Shown here: piece by piece, positions 33,225-43,819 of the stretch
How positions within the stretch are numbered: the stretch's first letter is position 1
Layout of the letters: every line of letters starts with the position of its first letter
Assembly: GCA_034440575.1 (NCBI GenBank)
Contig: JAOTOL010001071.1
Span: forward strand, 1-64,000
Direction: 5' to 3'
Source: Imbricaverruca yamaguchii
Lineage: Eukaryota > Arthropoda > Thecostraca > Neoverrucidae
DNA length: 64,000 nucleotides
Position numbers and translations under genes: made by a program
The notes under the pieces: model-generated
Databases searched by the model: none
The model's input: only the letters and a program-made list of their open reading frames with translations
Told to the model about the DNA's origin: nothing

Positions 33225-33650
33225 GGTAGAGCAGTCTGAAAAATGTTGTTTAAAGTCAACTTGCTGAAATAAAAAATGTATATTTTAGCCATAATCTTCA
33301 ATTTTAACTCTAATGGGCAAATATACAGAACTAGTAAGTAATTTTAAAAACTGGGAAATTAAAATTCCTCTGTTGCATTTTGTTGCATCCCTAAAGATAA
33401 GCAAATGCTGAAAGTTTCATTAAAATATCTTTATCCATTGAAGTGGTTTGAGTTTTTTAGAGGTGACCTTACTTGACCTTGACTAACTTGTTGAGCCTAG
33501 ATGATCTGAATTCAAAATTTTGACACAACATGCCAAATTGATGTTGGAGAAGATATGCCATATTTCGGCGCGCTACCGTGCGTCCTTTTTTCACTGTCTG
33601 CAGGAAACCTTAGGGGGGTCGTCAACGACCCCCCAGAGGCGGACTGGGTT
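33225..33650 (+). repeat. Dispersed repeat, copy 1 (CpG-decayed)
   Basis: This aligns along its length with 54,440-54,860 in the same orientation. Shared blocks include TTTTAACTCTAATGGGCAAAT, ATCCCTAAA and TTTCGGCG. It ends in a near-perfect palindrome GGGGGGTCGT-CA-ACGACCCCCC (about 33,613-33,634). CpGs of the other copy read TG or CA here up to about 33,565. Confidence 0.9.
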
Positions 33651-34257
33651 CACATGGATTTTAGTCCATGTTAAATAAAATCCTTGTAAAAGTAAAATCC
33701 TTCTTCAAGTAAAGTCCTTGTTATAGTAAAATCCTTGACAGAATAAGATCATTGTGCATTTTATTCTGTCTGAACACTGACTTTATTATTGGCCTGCATC
33801 TTTCCTCAACAAAACAATTTTATTGGGAACTGAGTAAAATGACTGCCCACATTGACAATAAGAGACCACAGCTCAACTGTTTTTTTAGCCAAAAGCACTG
33901 CTCAAGAAACAGGTGCCTCTATGTGAGGAAAATGTACCACTTCAGTATGCTCAATTGCACTCTCCCACCATTGCCCAACACATTCAGCCAAAGGCATCCC
34001 TCCAGATGAATTCCCTCATGAAGATCCAGGATCTGCCTATGCATAACTAGAATGGTATATAATTCAAGTGAGGCTCTCATCTTGTTGTGAGATGGTTGTG
34101 TCAAAATATGTAAGGTGAACATATGCATGATGCATGTACACGAAATTCTCTTAGAAACAAGTCATGGAGACTTCATAAGCACACATCAGTAAACATGCTG
34201 GCCATACATCCTTAGAAATGATTCAGTGCTCAAAAAGTGGAATATCCCAACTTATTT

Positions 34258-34345
34258 CATTATTAACACTTGCCCTGGAGGGCCTCTGAAAATTACGCGC
34301 TCTGGGGGGGGGGGCGGATTCCGCCCCCCCCCTAAGATCTCGGCT
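34258..34345 (-). repeat. GC hairpin repeat end with TTAA
   Basis: The plus strand reads TTAACACTTGCCCTGGAGGG, then a long G-run/C-run hairpin centred on GGATTCC (about 34,303-34,334). It is the inverted counterpart of the CCCTCCAGGGCGTGTGTTAA ends at about 35,208-35,227 and 35,588-35,605. Confidence 0.65.
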
Positions 34346-34889
34346 TCCATTAAGGCTAGAGCAAGGAAATTCGCAGGGTGGATGGGCACGATAGTTAGCT
34401 CTATTGTGTGCAAATTTCGTGACCTTAGGTCAATATCTTCAAGGTCAAATGAGGTCAAAATAAAAATAAAAATCTGGTTTTGCGTGGCTTGGCTTGTCAT
34501 TTGTATGGATCGCTGTGATTGTGTTTAAATGTTCCAAAATTGGCATTAATGATGTTTTGGACATTACTAATGATGTAATGCATGTGCCAGATCCACCATT
34601 TGACCTCAGGTCACCTATATAGGAACACTTTATCAGGTCATTACCTGCTCCAGTTACCGGAACCGGGCTGCCCACCTGACTGCTCCGTTGGGCGGCTCGG
34701 CACAATCGACTTCGCAAAGAAAGGAGTGAAATACATGAATAAAGTACAGAAACACTTAAGCACACAATGACAAACAGTAGGATGTGTAGGGAGGAGCATG
34801 CAAAGTGACGTCAATCGCATGACAGTCATTTCCATGTACGACAACATTCCAGTTGACCATGCTTGGTTCCATTAGCCTATCATGATAAC

Positions 34890-35605
34890 CTCGGCGACCT
34901 AACATGACTTAAGTCATATAGCAGAACAATATGCATCAAACAAGCTGCTAGTGTTGTCAAGAACAATTCCCTTTTGCCAATATACGGGAAGCGCATCAGC
35001 GCGGATTTTTGTGGTCTGGAGCTGCAATTTTTTTAAACACTTTAACGGCCCATAACTTAAAAACTTTTCGGCATATTTTAATGTTTCTTGACTTAAATAA
35101 TGCTCCGGTCATTTCTAAGCAGGTACGGAAAAAAATGGCTCATATCGGCCAGTACAATGAAGAGTTATGTACGAAAAATCGGAGGGGTGGGCGGATTTCG
35201 CCATCCTCCCCTCCAGGGCGTGTGTTAACCTGTCATGAACTTGACCTGACTTGACCTCGGTGAACTGACATGACTTTGGAACAATGTAGCATAGCAATAT
35301 ACATCAAACAAGTCGCTAGTGTTGCCAAGAACACTTCCTTTTTGCCGATATAATAGAAGCGCATCAGCGCCGATATTTGTGGTCGGACTCTGAGGAAAAT
35401 TTTTGAGTTTACCGACCCCTAACTCGGAAAATCTTCGGTCGATTTTCGTTTTTCTTACTTTAAACAACTAAACAACGTACCGTTCATTTCTAAGCAGGTA
35501 CACAAACAATGACGTATATCGGCCGGTAAAATCTGAAGTTATGTAAGAAAAACTGGAGGGGTGGGCGGATTTCGCCACCACCCCCCCTCCAGGGCGCGTG
35601 TTAAG
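34890..35605 (+). repeat. Two tandem about 350-bp repeat units ending in GC hairpins
   Basis: Two diverged units (about 34,890-35,228 and 35,260-35,605) share ATCAAACAAG, GAAGCGCATCAGCGC, CATTTCTAAGCAGGTAC and ATATCGGCC. Each ends with a hairpin GGAGGGGTGGGCGGA-TTTCGCC and CCCTCC, then CAGGGCG...GTGTTAA. They look like two copies of one element whose end is a stable hairpin next to TTAA. Confidence 0.85.
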
Positions 35606-36520
35606 TTAGCACTAACCATCACGAACAGTCATTGACTAGTACTGACCATCACGAACGTCTCCGGTTCTTACGGACGTGTACGGGCCTTCGCGGATGCGTG
35701 CGGGCTGGCACGATAGTCTGCGTGCAATTACAGGCGTTTACTCACGCATTACCGACTACAGAATCGATATCCTTTTCATTTTTTTCGAAGTTTCGACATT
35801 CTGCACCTTGGATGCATGTTTCCATGGCTTGTATTCATGGTTTATAGCAATGCCATGTTTGCTTACAATTTATGGAGGGAGGTGATCCGACGATCCGGGG
35901 TCCCAAATGGGGATTACAAATATTAGTCTGATAAATGGCATTCCCTTTTCCAAATAAAGGGCCCAAAACCCGGGGACCTAGCACATTGCGGCGGTATTCC
36001 GGGCCCCTTCGCACAATCGGCCACATCTTTGGACACTCGCCACGTTCATGCCGATCACCCAACTGGTGTCAGTGTTAAAGAAGAATGGGATGTGTTCGGT
36101 AGAATAACTGCATTCGCCTGTTTGCGCTTGGTCTATCGGCCTATGATTGTGAGATAATGGTGTCATAATTTTGCTCCTTTCACCTTAGTGGTCTTTTTCA
36201 TTGGTCGGTGGTCAGTGTTTCTTAGCTGTGTCTACGTGATTACATATTTTGTGTGCATATGGTGTGTGTCAATAATGTGTTGGTGATTAATTGCATTTAT
36301 TTCTTGTTCTTTCTGCACTGTGATATTGCCACGTAGGTGCTTGAGTTGTGTCGACGTATCCTGAAGTAAGCACTCGATGTTGATTGTTGTAATGCTGCTG
36401 GATTCGTGGGTATCTGATGTTCAGCAACGAGTTCACAGCGTTTATTGATGATGGCAATGCTTCTGGTTTTCGTTAATTACTGCTTTGATGGATCTGATTG
36501 ATGGAGACATTATATTGCAG
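35606..36520. other. Upstream of the first recovered TAX1BP3 exon
   Basis: Expected to contain the promoter and first exon of the PDZ gene. A CpG-richer patch lies at about 35,640-35,710. No ATG-plus-donor in the required phase was convincing. Confidence 0.4.
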
Positions 36521-36652
36521 ATCCCGATCATGCTACACAAGGAATTCGTGATGGTTGACCGAGATGGCGTTGAAGTTTACAAATGTGGCTTTAAAATCGG
36601 AGGTGGAATCGACCTGGACTTCACTAAGTCACCGCAGGGCTACACCGATAAC
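36521..36652 (+). CDS. Tax1bp3: TAX1BP3/TIP-1 PDZ exon 1 of 3 recovered
   Basis: Coding exon of 132 nt, acceptor ...attatattgcag and donor GATAAC|gtaaga. It encodes IPIMLHKEFVMVDRDG, then VEVYKCGFKIGGGIDLDF and TKSPQGYTDN. Tax1-binding protein 3 is an almost bare PDZ domain that binds C-terminal ligand motifs and acts as a soluble antagonist of PDZ scaffolding. The GFxIGGGID carboxylate-binding loop is characteristic. The exon starts and ends in phase 0. An internal ATG at 36,530 would give too short an N-terminus, so an upstream start exon of about ten codons is expected but was not identified. The gene runs opposite to its Fringe and GLIS neighbours. Confidence 0.93.
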
Positions 36653-37358
36653 GTAAGATAGCGTAGCATTGTGTGCTAATCCTCAGATCAGTGATGCAAA
36701 GTCTGATCAGTTTATCTTCTCAATATGAGTGGCGTGCACGCCTAGGAAATGGCTGCATTTACGCAAAGAAGCGTTGTTTTTTGTTTTGCATGATAGCTGT
36801 TGTCAGAAAAAGGTGTAAAATAGCCTCATGCCCATATTGAAACAAAGAAATAGATCCAAATTCGCACTGTATGTATTTCGACCATGAACCTTGCTCAACA
36901 GTAAACATTTTGCTACAGAAGCCATGTACAAACTGTGGTGTCACGAGGTGCACTTGGCGTGTGTTTTTGTGGGTTTGGTAGCAAAATGTGTACTGTTGAG
37001 GAATACCCGTGGCCGAAATATAATCGGTGGGAATTTGGATCTATTTCTTTGTTTTAATATCAGCATAAGGTTATTTTATGCCTTTTCGCACTCATAGTCA
37101 TGCTGAATGCAGCACTGCACTTAATCAAGTAAATAGCTCCTGTCGTGCAAGTTGAGATGACGCTATTTCTTCATCCTTCCACATGATCGTTCTCCATCTG
37201 GATCCTCGATTTGTGTGTTCATCCATATTAACATGTCATTAGAGTCAGTGCTTCGTGTATTCGTATGTGTATCAGGTGCGTCTCCGGTGCCCTATTAGTA
37301 TATTATATGCTTGTTAAATGCCCTTTTGGTTATGCTTTCCGTGTTGGTTGTTTTATAG

Positions 37359-37436
37359 GGTATCTACGTCACCGAGGTTCACACAGGCAGCCCGGCTGAA
37401 AAAGCAGGACTGAAGGTTGACGACAAGATACTGCAG
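37359..37436 (+). CDS. Tax1bp3: TAX1BP3/TIP-1 PDZ exon 2 of 3 recovered
   Basis: Coding exon of 78 nt, acceptor ...gttgttttatag and donor CTGCAG|gtgggt. It encodes GIYVTEVHTGSPAEKAGL and KVDDKILQ. This is the PDZ core (GIYVTxVxxGGPAExAGLxxGDKIxQVNG in human), with the usual strands and the alpha-A helix. Both ends are phase 0. It joins directly to the C-Q-G-Y-D of the next exon. Confidence 0.95.
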
Positions 37437-37708
37437 GTGGGTGAAAAGTTGCAATTCTACGAAGTATTTGTACCCTAACAACCACAGTCGCTCTTCTGGA
37501 ATTCCGTTTTCTTTATAACGTAGTTCCTGTTCTACATTGTGTAACCGAAAGACACGGTTCAGTTCAGTGATGTCATCTGTATATAAGTACACTCAAGCGT
37601 GACTATCCCGTTGCTGAGGTTTCGTACCATTGCAAAATATCAAACCCAAATCATAACAGGACCGGTTTTTATTGTTATTATATGATGACATTTTCTTTTT
37701 GGTTCCAG

Positions 37709-37819
37709 TGCCAAGGCTACGACTTCACCATGGTTACGCATAAGCAGGCCATCAACTATATAAAAAAGGGAAGCACATTGAATCTGCTGGTGGCACGCTA
37801 TGGAGTGACGCACTCGTAG
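37709..37819 (+). CDS. Tax1bp3: TAX1BP3/TIP-1 PDZ last exon and stop
   Basis: Coding exon of 111 nt with acceptor ...ttttggttccag. It encodes CQGYDFTMVTHKQAINYI, then KKGSTLNLLVARYGVTHS and a TAG stop at 37,817-37,819. TMVTHxQA contains the ligand-contacting His at the start of PDZ helix alpha-B, as in human TIP-1 (WDMTMVTHDQA). The tail after LLVAR is shorter than in human. The three exons give 106 residues, so the whole protein should be about 115-120 residues, against 124 in human. Confidence 0.95.
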   Translation, partial: CQGYDFTMVTHKQAINYIKKGSTLNLLVARYGVTHS

Positions 37820-38066
37820 AACGAACGACATCCGACGGCTGGAGGCCGCCGAACCCCACAAAGGTTCCACTCACCGCTGGTGGGGTTCGGACCGAGTGTG
37901 GCTGCTGATTGTATTGCGTCACAAAAGCGTCCCGCCTATGGTTTTGTATGCGGATCTTGTGGTGTGAAGTAACCGGCTCTGCTTGCCTCGCGACTGGAAA
38001 CTTCATAATGTGTATGGTATGGAGGTTTTCGTTTAAAAAAGGAGTGTGGATGAAAACATTTGTTCA

Positions 38067-38072
38067 AATAAA
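38067..38072 (+). terminator. Poly(A) signal AATAAA for TAX1BP3
   Basis: AATAAA lies about 250 bp after the stop codon on the same strand, a typical place for the cleavage signal. The downstream GU-rich element was not assessed. Confidence 0.6.
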
Positions 38073-38079
38073 AGAAACA

Positions 38080-40215
38080 CGTCATTTAATTGAATTGAAT
38101 GGAAACTGAACGTAGCTTCATGATGGTAAAAAATAATATTTAATATGTATACACCTGTTCATTCATAACTCAATGGAATATAATAATGAAGATTGGGTCT
38201 GAATTTAGTTGCCATGATGGAAATATTGTGCATCAGATCAAGGTTCTCGAATTACTACTACAACAATATCACTGTCCTTGTCCATATCATGTAGTGCAAT
38301 ATTCAATGCAGTAATGCATAATGGCACACTATAATGCTATATGAAGACCAACTTCTTCAAATAGCATACAGAATGGAGTACGATTATATAATATATAAAT
38401 GCATATAATATAAATACTAGATATCAATCCAGTATTTAAGGGCTCAGTTTTTGTAATTGTTGCACAGGGTTTGTGTCAGCCGCACCTAAATTCAAGCCAG
38501 ATATTCACTAGTTTATTCGTCTGAGCTACCAACAAGGTTATATATATATATATAAATATATAAATATATTTGTGTGTGTGCGTGCGTGCGTGTGTATTGT
38601 TTTTGTAGATCGGTGTAGTATGTGTATTTTCCGAATCGAATAACACATTTCCTCTATTTTGATAATTATTTTTTCACGGATAGATACTTTTTAAGCAGCC
38701 TTCCATACTGTGCAGTATATGGAGTTTTCGCGTCGAAGTGCGGTGTGGGGCCGTTAATTATTGTTGCTTAGCCGTAGCTGTAAGAACCATGTGTATACCT
38801 TGCAGTGTTTGGTCGATATGCGCTTCCGATGTGGTGGTGTTCGTCTGCAGGATTTGACGGTCATGTGGTGCGCTGGTTCCTGTCGGTTGGCACGTGAAGT
38901 CAGCCACGTGTGTAGCGTTCCCCCGAAGTGCAGGTACCGGAGGTTAAGGCCGCTACCCAAGTTCGCATCTTCACATGGAACCTACCACGAGAATGTCTGA
39001 GTTCAGCTTATGGAGGCCTGGGGTGGCTGCTGCGCAACGATTCGCTTTAGTGATGGGGAGGCGATGTTGCGTGTTCTGCTCCCGAGAAGTTTCTGTCAGC
39101 ATCTTTACTCATGACCATGTTACATTCTTTCGTTCCCCTGGAAGAGTTCGTGAAGTCAGTTATTTGTGCCCAAGTGAGATGATCCCGATATGCGGATTTC
39201 TTTTATTTTTCATGTGAATACAAGCAGGATAGTAACACTATAAATTCCTCTGCTTGCTTTGTCGTCGCGAGTTGTGTCACCTTTATCCCTGACCCGAATG
39301 AATCGAAGTCGATTTTTCTGAAATGCATGTGGGAACAAAGATTGTGAAGAGATGTCTAGTATTGAATTGCTATGTACGCCATTCCCGAAGTTAGATGGCT
39401 GTTGTTACGTCTTCGGTGGCGAACGGTTAATTGTTTTAGGTGCAAGTGATGGGGCGTACGGCAGTTTGGTTTCAGACGCTTCATTGCAACCACAAGGGAT
39501 GCAAACTGTATGCCTGGTATTTGTGTGCTCGCGTGTGCTCGTCCTCGTGTGCGCTGTTTATACCGAAGCTTCACTGTTGCAATTGTTGGTCTCGTTACAA
39601 TGTATCCATGTTCCTGCGTTAGGACGTCGGTGTGGTATCAAGTGTTATATAATCCCGTCTTCATATTTTCGTTGCAATTGATGCGTGTACGCAGCATAGT
39701 GTTCATGTTTTGCTTGTTTGCGTACATCGCTCTTCAATTTGACCGTGGTTTCAGCTCTTGTCCGTGCTGATTCTTTGGCACATTTTGCATCGCTTGCTGG
39801 AGCACATCATGGATGTTGGGACGGGGCAGTAATAGATGACCGTGACTAGGCAGTACGTGTGCAGGCTGATTCGCTACCTGCGACTGTCAGTCCCCATAAT
39901 CGAGCTTCTTAAGCCACGCACTTGTGCTGACTGCCGGGACCACCTGTAATTTGTGGTTCATTGATGTTTGCCCCGGTAATCTTCAATACAAACAATGACA
40001 TTCCACTTTTTGGTTGTATTTACAAATGTCGCAAACATGTTTACCCGCGGTGGGTCGCACACGGCGACACATTGCGACGCTACAAAGGCACAATGAAAGA
40101 CAGCGGCAGTGGTCCCACGAATACGGGCGAGTCGGTGCTCCCCTACACTTTTGTACAAGGTTGCTTCACAACGTCGCACACAGTTCGAATGTCTGTTCTA
40201 AATGCTCTGCCGTGC
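38080..40215. other. Intergenic stretch, no gene recognised
   Basis: Between the end of TAX1BP3 and the downstream end of the GLIS gene. It contains a short AT/GT microsatellite (about 38,538-38,595). Open frames of 60-125 codons at 39.35-40.3 kb have no recognisable motifs. Confidence 0.4.
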
Positions 40216-40219
40216 TCAC

Positions 40220-40356
40220 ATGAAAGACGAGACGGCGAGTGGCAATGGCGTTGGCCTTCTCGACACGTCGCACTGTGCGACGGTTCGCAGCATATGGCCT
40301 CTCGTCGGCGTCTTCGATGGTGGTGCCATCTTTAATGGCGGGACCTGATGTCGCCA
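40220..40356 (-). CDS. Possible further GLIS C-terminal exon
   Basis: A 137-nt minus-strand open segment between acceptor ...cgcctgccgcag and donor TTTCAT|gtgagc. Read in the phase left by 42544-42464 it encodes ATSGPAIKDGTTIEDADER and a basic segment RRTVRRVEKANAIATRR. There is no homology anchor and a fitting phase has a one-in-three chance, so this is tentative. Confidence 0.25.
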
Positions 40357-40832
40357 CTGCGGCAGGCGGAACTTGCCGACGGGTGTTTCGTGTTATGTAT
40401 GTCATTCAGGCTGCGGAATGCATAATCTACAGCCATTCCTCTCTGCCTGTCGGCAACGGTCACTGGCGCACGCACGCGTATGGCCAAGCTGTTCTACAGT
40501 CACTGCTCGACACGAACGTAATTCGGAGCATGTTCATATGGTCTCGCTTCACCAGCGGAACTCATCCACAGACATTCACATCTCACACTACTAGGCACAC
40601 CCAGGGTACGTTTGTACAACACTCGCGAATTACGTGGCGCCATGCAGCACAGCTTCGCCAATATATTCCTTAGGTATGTATCAGTTTCCCTACATAACCG
40701 GCGCCACCTAGCTAGCCATAGCTCGTTCGTGATCTGTAGAGGGACGACCACCGTCCGCCGGCACTGCAGCGTGTGGTGCCACCAAACAGGACAGTTCCGG
40801 TGGGTGCAGGTCGGTCCGGCGAGATTGTCGAG

Positions 40833-41506
40833 TCGATGGGCGGCTGTCCCCGTCTGGGTACAGGGCTCGACAGGAGAGTGCGCTCGCTTCACCGTCTAAT
40901 GCCTAAAGCCAGTCCCATCCGACGCCTGAAGGCAGGCCGGCGACTCGAAGGTAGCCATAGCTAGCCATAGTCGATGGGCGGCTGTCCCCGTCTGGGTACA
41001 GGGCTCGACAGGAGAGTGCGCTCGCTTCACCGTCTAATGCCTAAAGGCAGTCCCATCCGATGCCTGAAGGCAGGCCGGCGACTCGAAGGTAGCCATAGCT
41101 AGCCATAGTCGATGGGCGTCTGTCCCCGTCTGGGTACAGGGCTCGACAGGAGAGTGCGCTCGCTTCACCGTCTAATGCCTAAAGCCAGTCCCATCCGACG
41201 CCTGAAGGCAGGCCGGCGACTCGAAGGTAGCCATAGCTAGCCATAGTCGATGGGCGGCTGTCCCCGTCTGGGTACAGAGCTCGACAGGAGAGTGCGCTCG
41301 CTTCACCGTCTAATGCCTAAAGCCAGTCCCATCCGACGCCTGAAGGCAGGCCGGCGACTCGAAGGTAGCCATAGCTAGCCATAGTCGATGGGCGGCTGTC
41401 CCCGTCTGGGTACAGGGCTCGACAGGAGAGTGCGCTCGCTTCACCGTCTAATGTCTAAAGCCAGTCCCATCCGACGCCTGAAGGCAGGCCGGCGACTCGA
41501 AGCTTG
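40833..41506. repeat. 138-bp tandem repeat, about five copies
   Basis: Unit starts TCGATGGGCGGCTGTCCCCG recur at 40,833, 40,971, 41,109, 41,247 and 41,385, exactly 138 bp apart. Units differ by a few substitutions only and contain the short direct repeat AGCCATAGCTAGCCATAG at the junction. High identity suggests recent expansion. Confidence 0.97.
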
Positions 41507-41845
41507 TTGGCGGGTTCAGGTCGGAGGCAGTCCGAAGGCTCACTGGACTGGCTGGTCGCTGACGAAACTGATAAACTCTGGAACTATAACCCGCACGCAT
41601 TAATAGTCAGCACCTCCGGGGAAAAGCAGCGTTGTTATCATTGACAGAGTACAATGGACTTTTCCTCAGACAGCAGCAGTTCCGTCCCAATGCCGTAACA
41701 GCATTTGCTTACCGTTGGCAACACCCAGTGCTACTAAGAAACATCAATTGCCTGTCATTATATGGGGAACAACTACTTGCACCACCGTACCTTTAAATAC
41801 TTCTTAGTCTATGGACTCACAATCATGCCTTTGCTCCTCATTTCT

Positions 41846-42003
41846 GTGGGGACGAGTAGTCTAGAGGTAAGTTGCCCGTCTCACAACCGAAAGATTGCGT
41901 GTTCGAGTCTCACCTGTCGCTGCTCTTCTCCCGCGTCCAATCGGCGTGAGAGATTGGCAATGCTACATGACTCAACGGTCAACGTGCCGTAAACCAACTA
42001 ACC
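41846..42003 (+). mobile_element. tRNA-derived SINE, plus-strand copy
   Basis: It is colinear with the reverse complement of 21,382-21,548: an A-box-like TAGTCTAGAGGTAAGTTGC, a B-box-like TGTTCGAGTCTC, GCGTGAGAGATTGGCAATGC and a 3' end GTAAACCAACTAACC. Divergence from the other copy is moderate. No clear target-site duplication was found. Confidence 0.92.
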
Positions 42004-42097
42004 TCCTCTTCTACTTCTATAGATCTTAACAGAATCTGAGCAACTACAGGTCGCGTCGCAGTGGAATTAGCTGCCATTCCTGGCTTTCTTTATCTTT

Positions 42098-42290
42098 ATC
42101 TACTTGTATATCTATGTATCTGTCTCTATATATGTCTATCTATCTATATATCTATCTATCTATCTATCTATCTACCTATCAATCTATCTATCTATATCTC
42201 TCTGTCACTCTGATCTCTCACACTCACACTCCCTCTCACTCTCACTCACTCTCTCACTCACTCTCTCATTCACTCTCTCACTGACTGGGG
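42098..42290. repeat. TATC and CTCA microsatellites
   Basis: A (TATC)n run is followed by a (CTCACT)n-like run, directly downstream of the plus-strand SINE. It is non-coding. Confidence 0.95.
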
Positions 42291-42463
42291 ACGCGAGCGG
42301 CGTCACTCGGCTGTGGCCAACGGCCGAGTAACGCCGGCACGTGTAAGTCATCAGCGCGGCACTCACCCACCGAGCTGGGCCGCGCCAGCCGGCTCGGTGG
42401 TGGTCCGGCAGACCGGCTATATTGGGAGTTAAAGCGCCGACTCCACCCCCGCCGCGCGCTCAC

Positions 42464-42544
42464 CTTCCAGTGCGTCTGACAGTGTGGCGTCCCACCACCA
42501 GGCGGCACCGCCGGCGCTGGACGGCTCCCGACACTTCCACTCGC
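42464..42544 (-). CDS. Probable GLIS C-terminal exon, Trp-rich
   Basis: A minus-strand 81-nt segment with acceptor ...ggttgttttcccag and donor GGAAG|gtgagc. In the phase left by 44788-44704 it encodes GEWKCREPSSAGGAAWWW and DATLSDALE. GLIS C-termini are poorly conserved outside the fingers, so identification rests on strong splice sites, the phase chain 0-1-1 and high GC coding-like content. It ends with one base of the next codon, so at least one more exon follows. Confidence 0.55.
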
Positions 42545-43819
42545 CTGGGAAAACAACCAGGGTGACGTACGGTATAGTTATCTGGGGGTACTCAGGCAAT
42601 GCAGAAAATACTGCAACACGTATCGCTTAAGTTCTTAAGTGCAACGCGTACCATATCATATTGATACCAATACCTCATACCATATTGATACTAATTTATT
42701 TTCGTCTGGAAAGGGGAGGGAGAATAATCCGCAGAAGAAGCTGCGCGGGACATTAACTCAGCAAACATTGGAATACGAAGAAAACATCAGAATGACGGTC
42801 GGTAACTGCGTCTGCTACCGGTACCTACTGTTATATATCACCCTAGTGCGCACTGGATTGGTTTTTCCCATCCTGTCTGCGCAAGTCAGGCGCGGGCACG
42901 GAACATATTTGCCTGAACCGGATTTGCTGCAATATGTACAATTTCGTAGGCTGCATTCGTGCATCTCTCCTTTGACAATTGTTGAGCGCTTGAAAGTCAA
43001 GTCCCTGATGCTGTTCAGGAATCGGGCACTTCACGCCCTTCTGGGATCGACCGTGAAAATTTCATCACAAATTATCAAAGGCAGGTAGCGGATGACTGAA
43101 GTTAGACAGCAAACTACAGACAACCAGTTCGAAGTGCAGCTGCTGTTCCAGAGTTCAGGCTACTACGTACACCAAATGGTAACGGTCAGGCGCATCACAT
43201 CACCAGTAGCGAGGTAATCATCACACTGATCGTTGTGACGCCAGGGTATAGATAGTAACGTGAATAAATCTGTGTTGAATGATTATGTACAAAAACATCA
43301 GCCAGAGGCGCTCCTTCGAATGAACAATGCACTTCTTTGGAAAGAAAGTCACCCTTTTGGGATTGGCTGAGTGCTTCCCGCCCCCTCGAATTTTGCGGCC
43401 ACGGGTGCCCCCCAGGTGCTTTCGCAGTGACGCCGCTCCAAAGAAATGACTCCCCTCCAGGCATGTACCCATTCTGAATTCCTGAATCCACACCGCATTA
43501 CATCATAGCTCTCGTGGTTATGAATTCAGGCTGGTTATATAATTGTGCTTGTTTATGTGTGGCTTCTCTTCCAAATTTGACCAATTCCGTTGAGCCATCA
43601 AGGGGAAAGTGGACAATCTGAAAACAAAAAATCTGTATTTTACCTATCCGGAGCAGAAATGTGGCGGTGTAAATTAAACACTAGCGATTAGAACGCCGCC
43701 CCAGCAGGTTATGACGGATTTCTTGCGAAGGCTCAAGTCATATAAGATATGAGTGTCTGCTATCGTAAAGGCTGCAAACAAAAACAGATTTGATTCTCCT
43801 ATTCCTACTACACTCAATC

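Larger units (their letters stand above)
28354..33565. other. CpG-free block
   Basis: By eye there is no CG dinucleotide from 28,354 to 29,909, from 30,988 to 31,787, from 31,790 to 32,580 and from 32,846 to 33,565. CG is common just outside and in the island at about 30,000-30,987. TG and CA are abundant. A dispersed repeat inside the block has TG or CA where its copy at 54.4 kb keeps CG. This is the footprint expected from germline CpG methylation and deamination. The ORFs are short and no exon was recognised. Confidence 0.9.

Noticed and set aside
41850..41925. Possible functional tRNA gene
   Set aside because: A- and B-boxes are present, but no cloverleaf acceptor stem closes, and the unit continues into a SINE body and tail shared with 21.4 kb.
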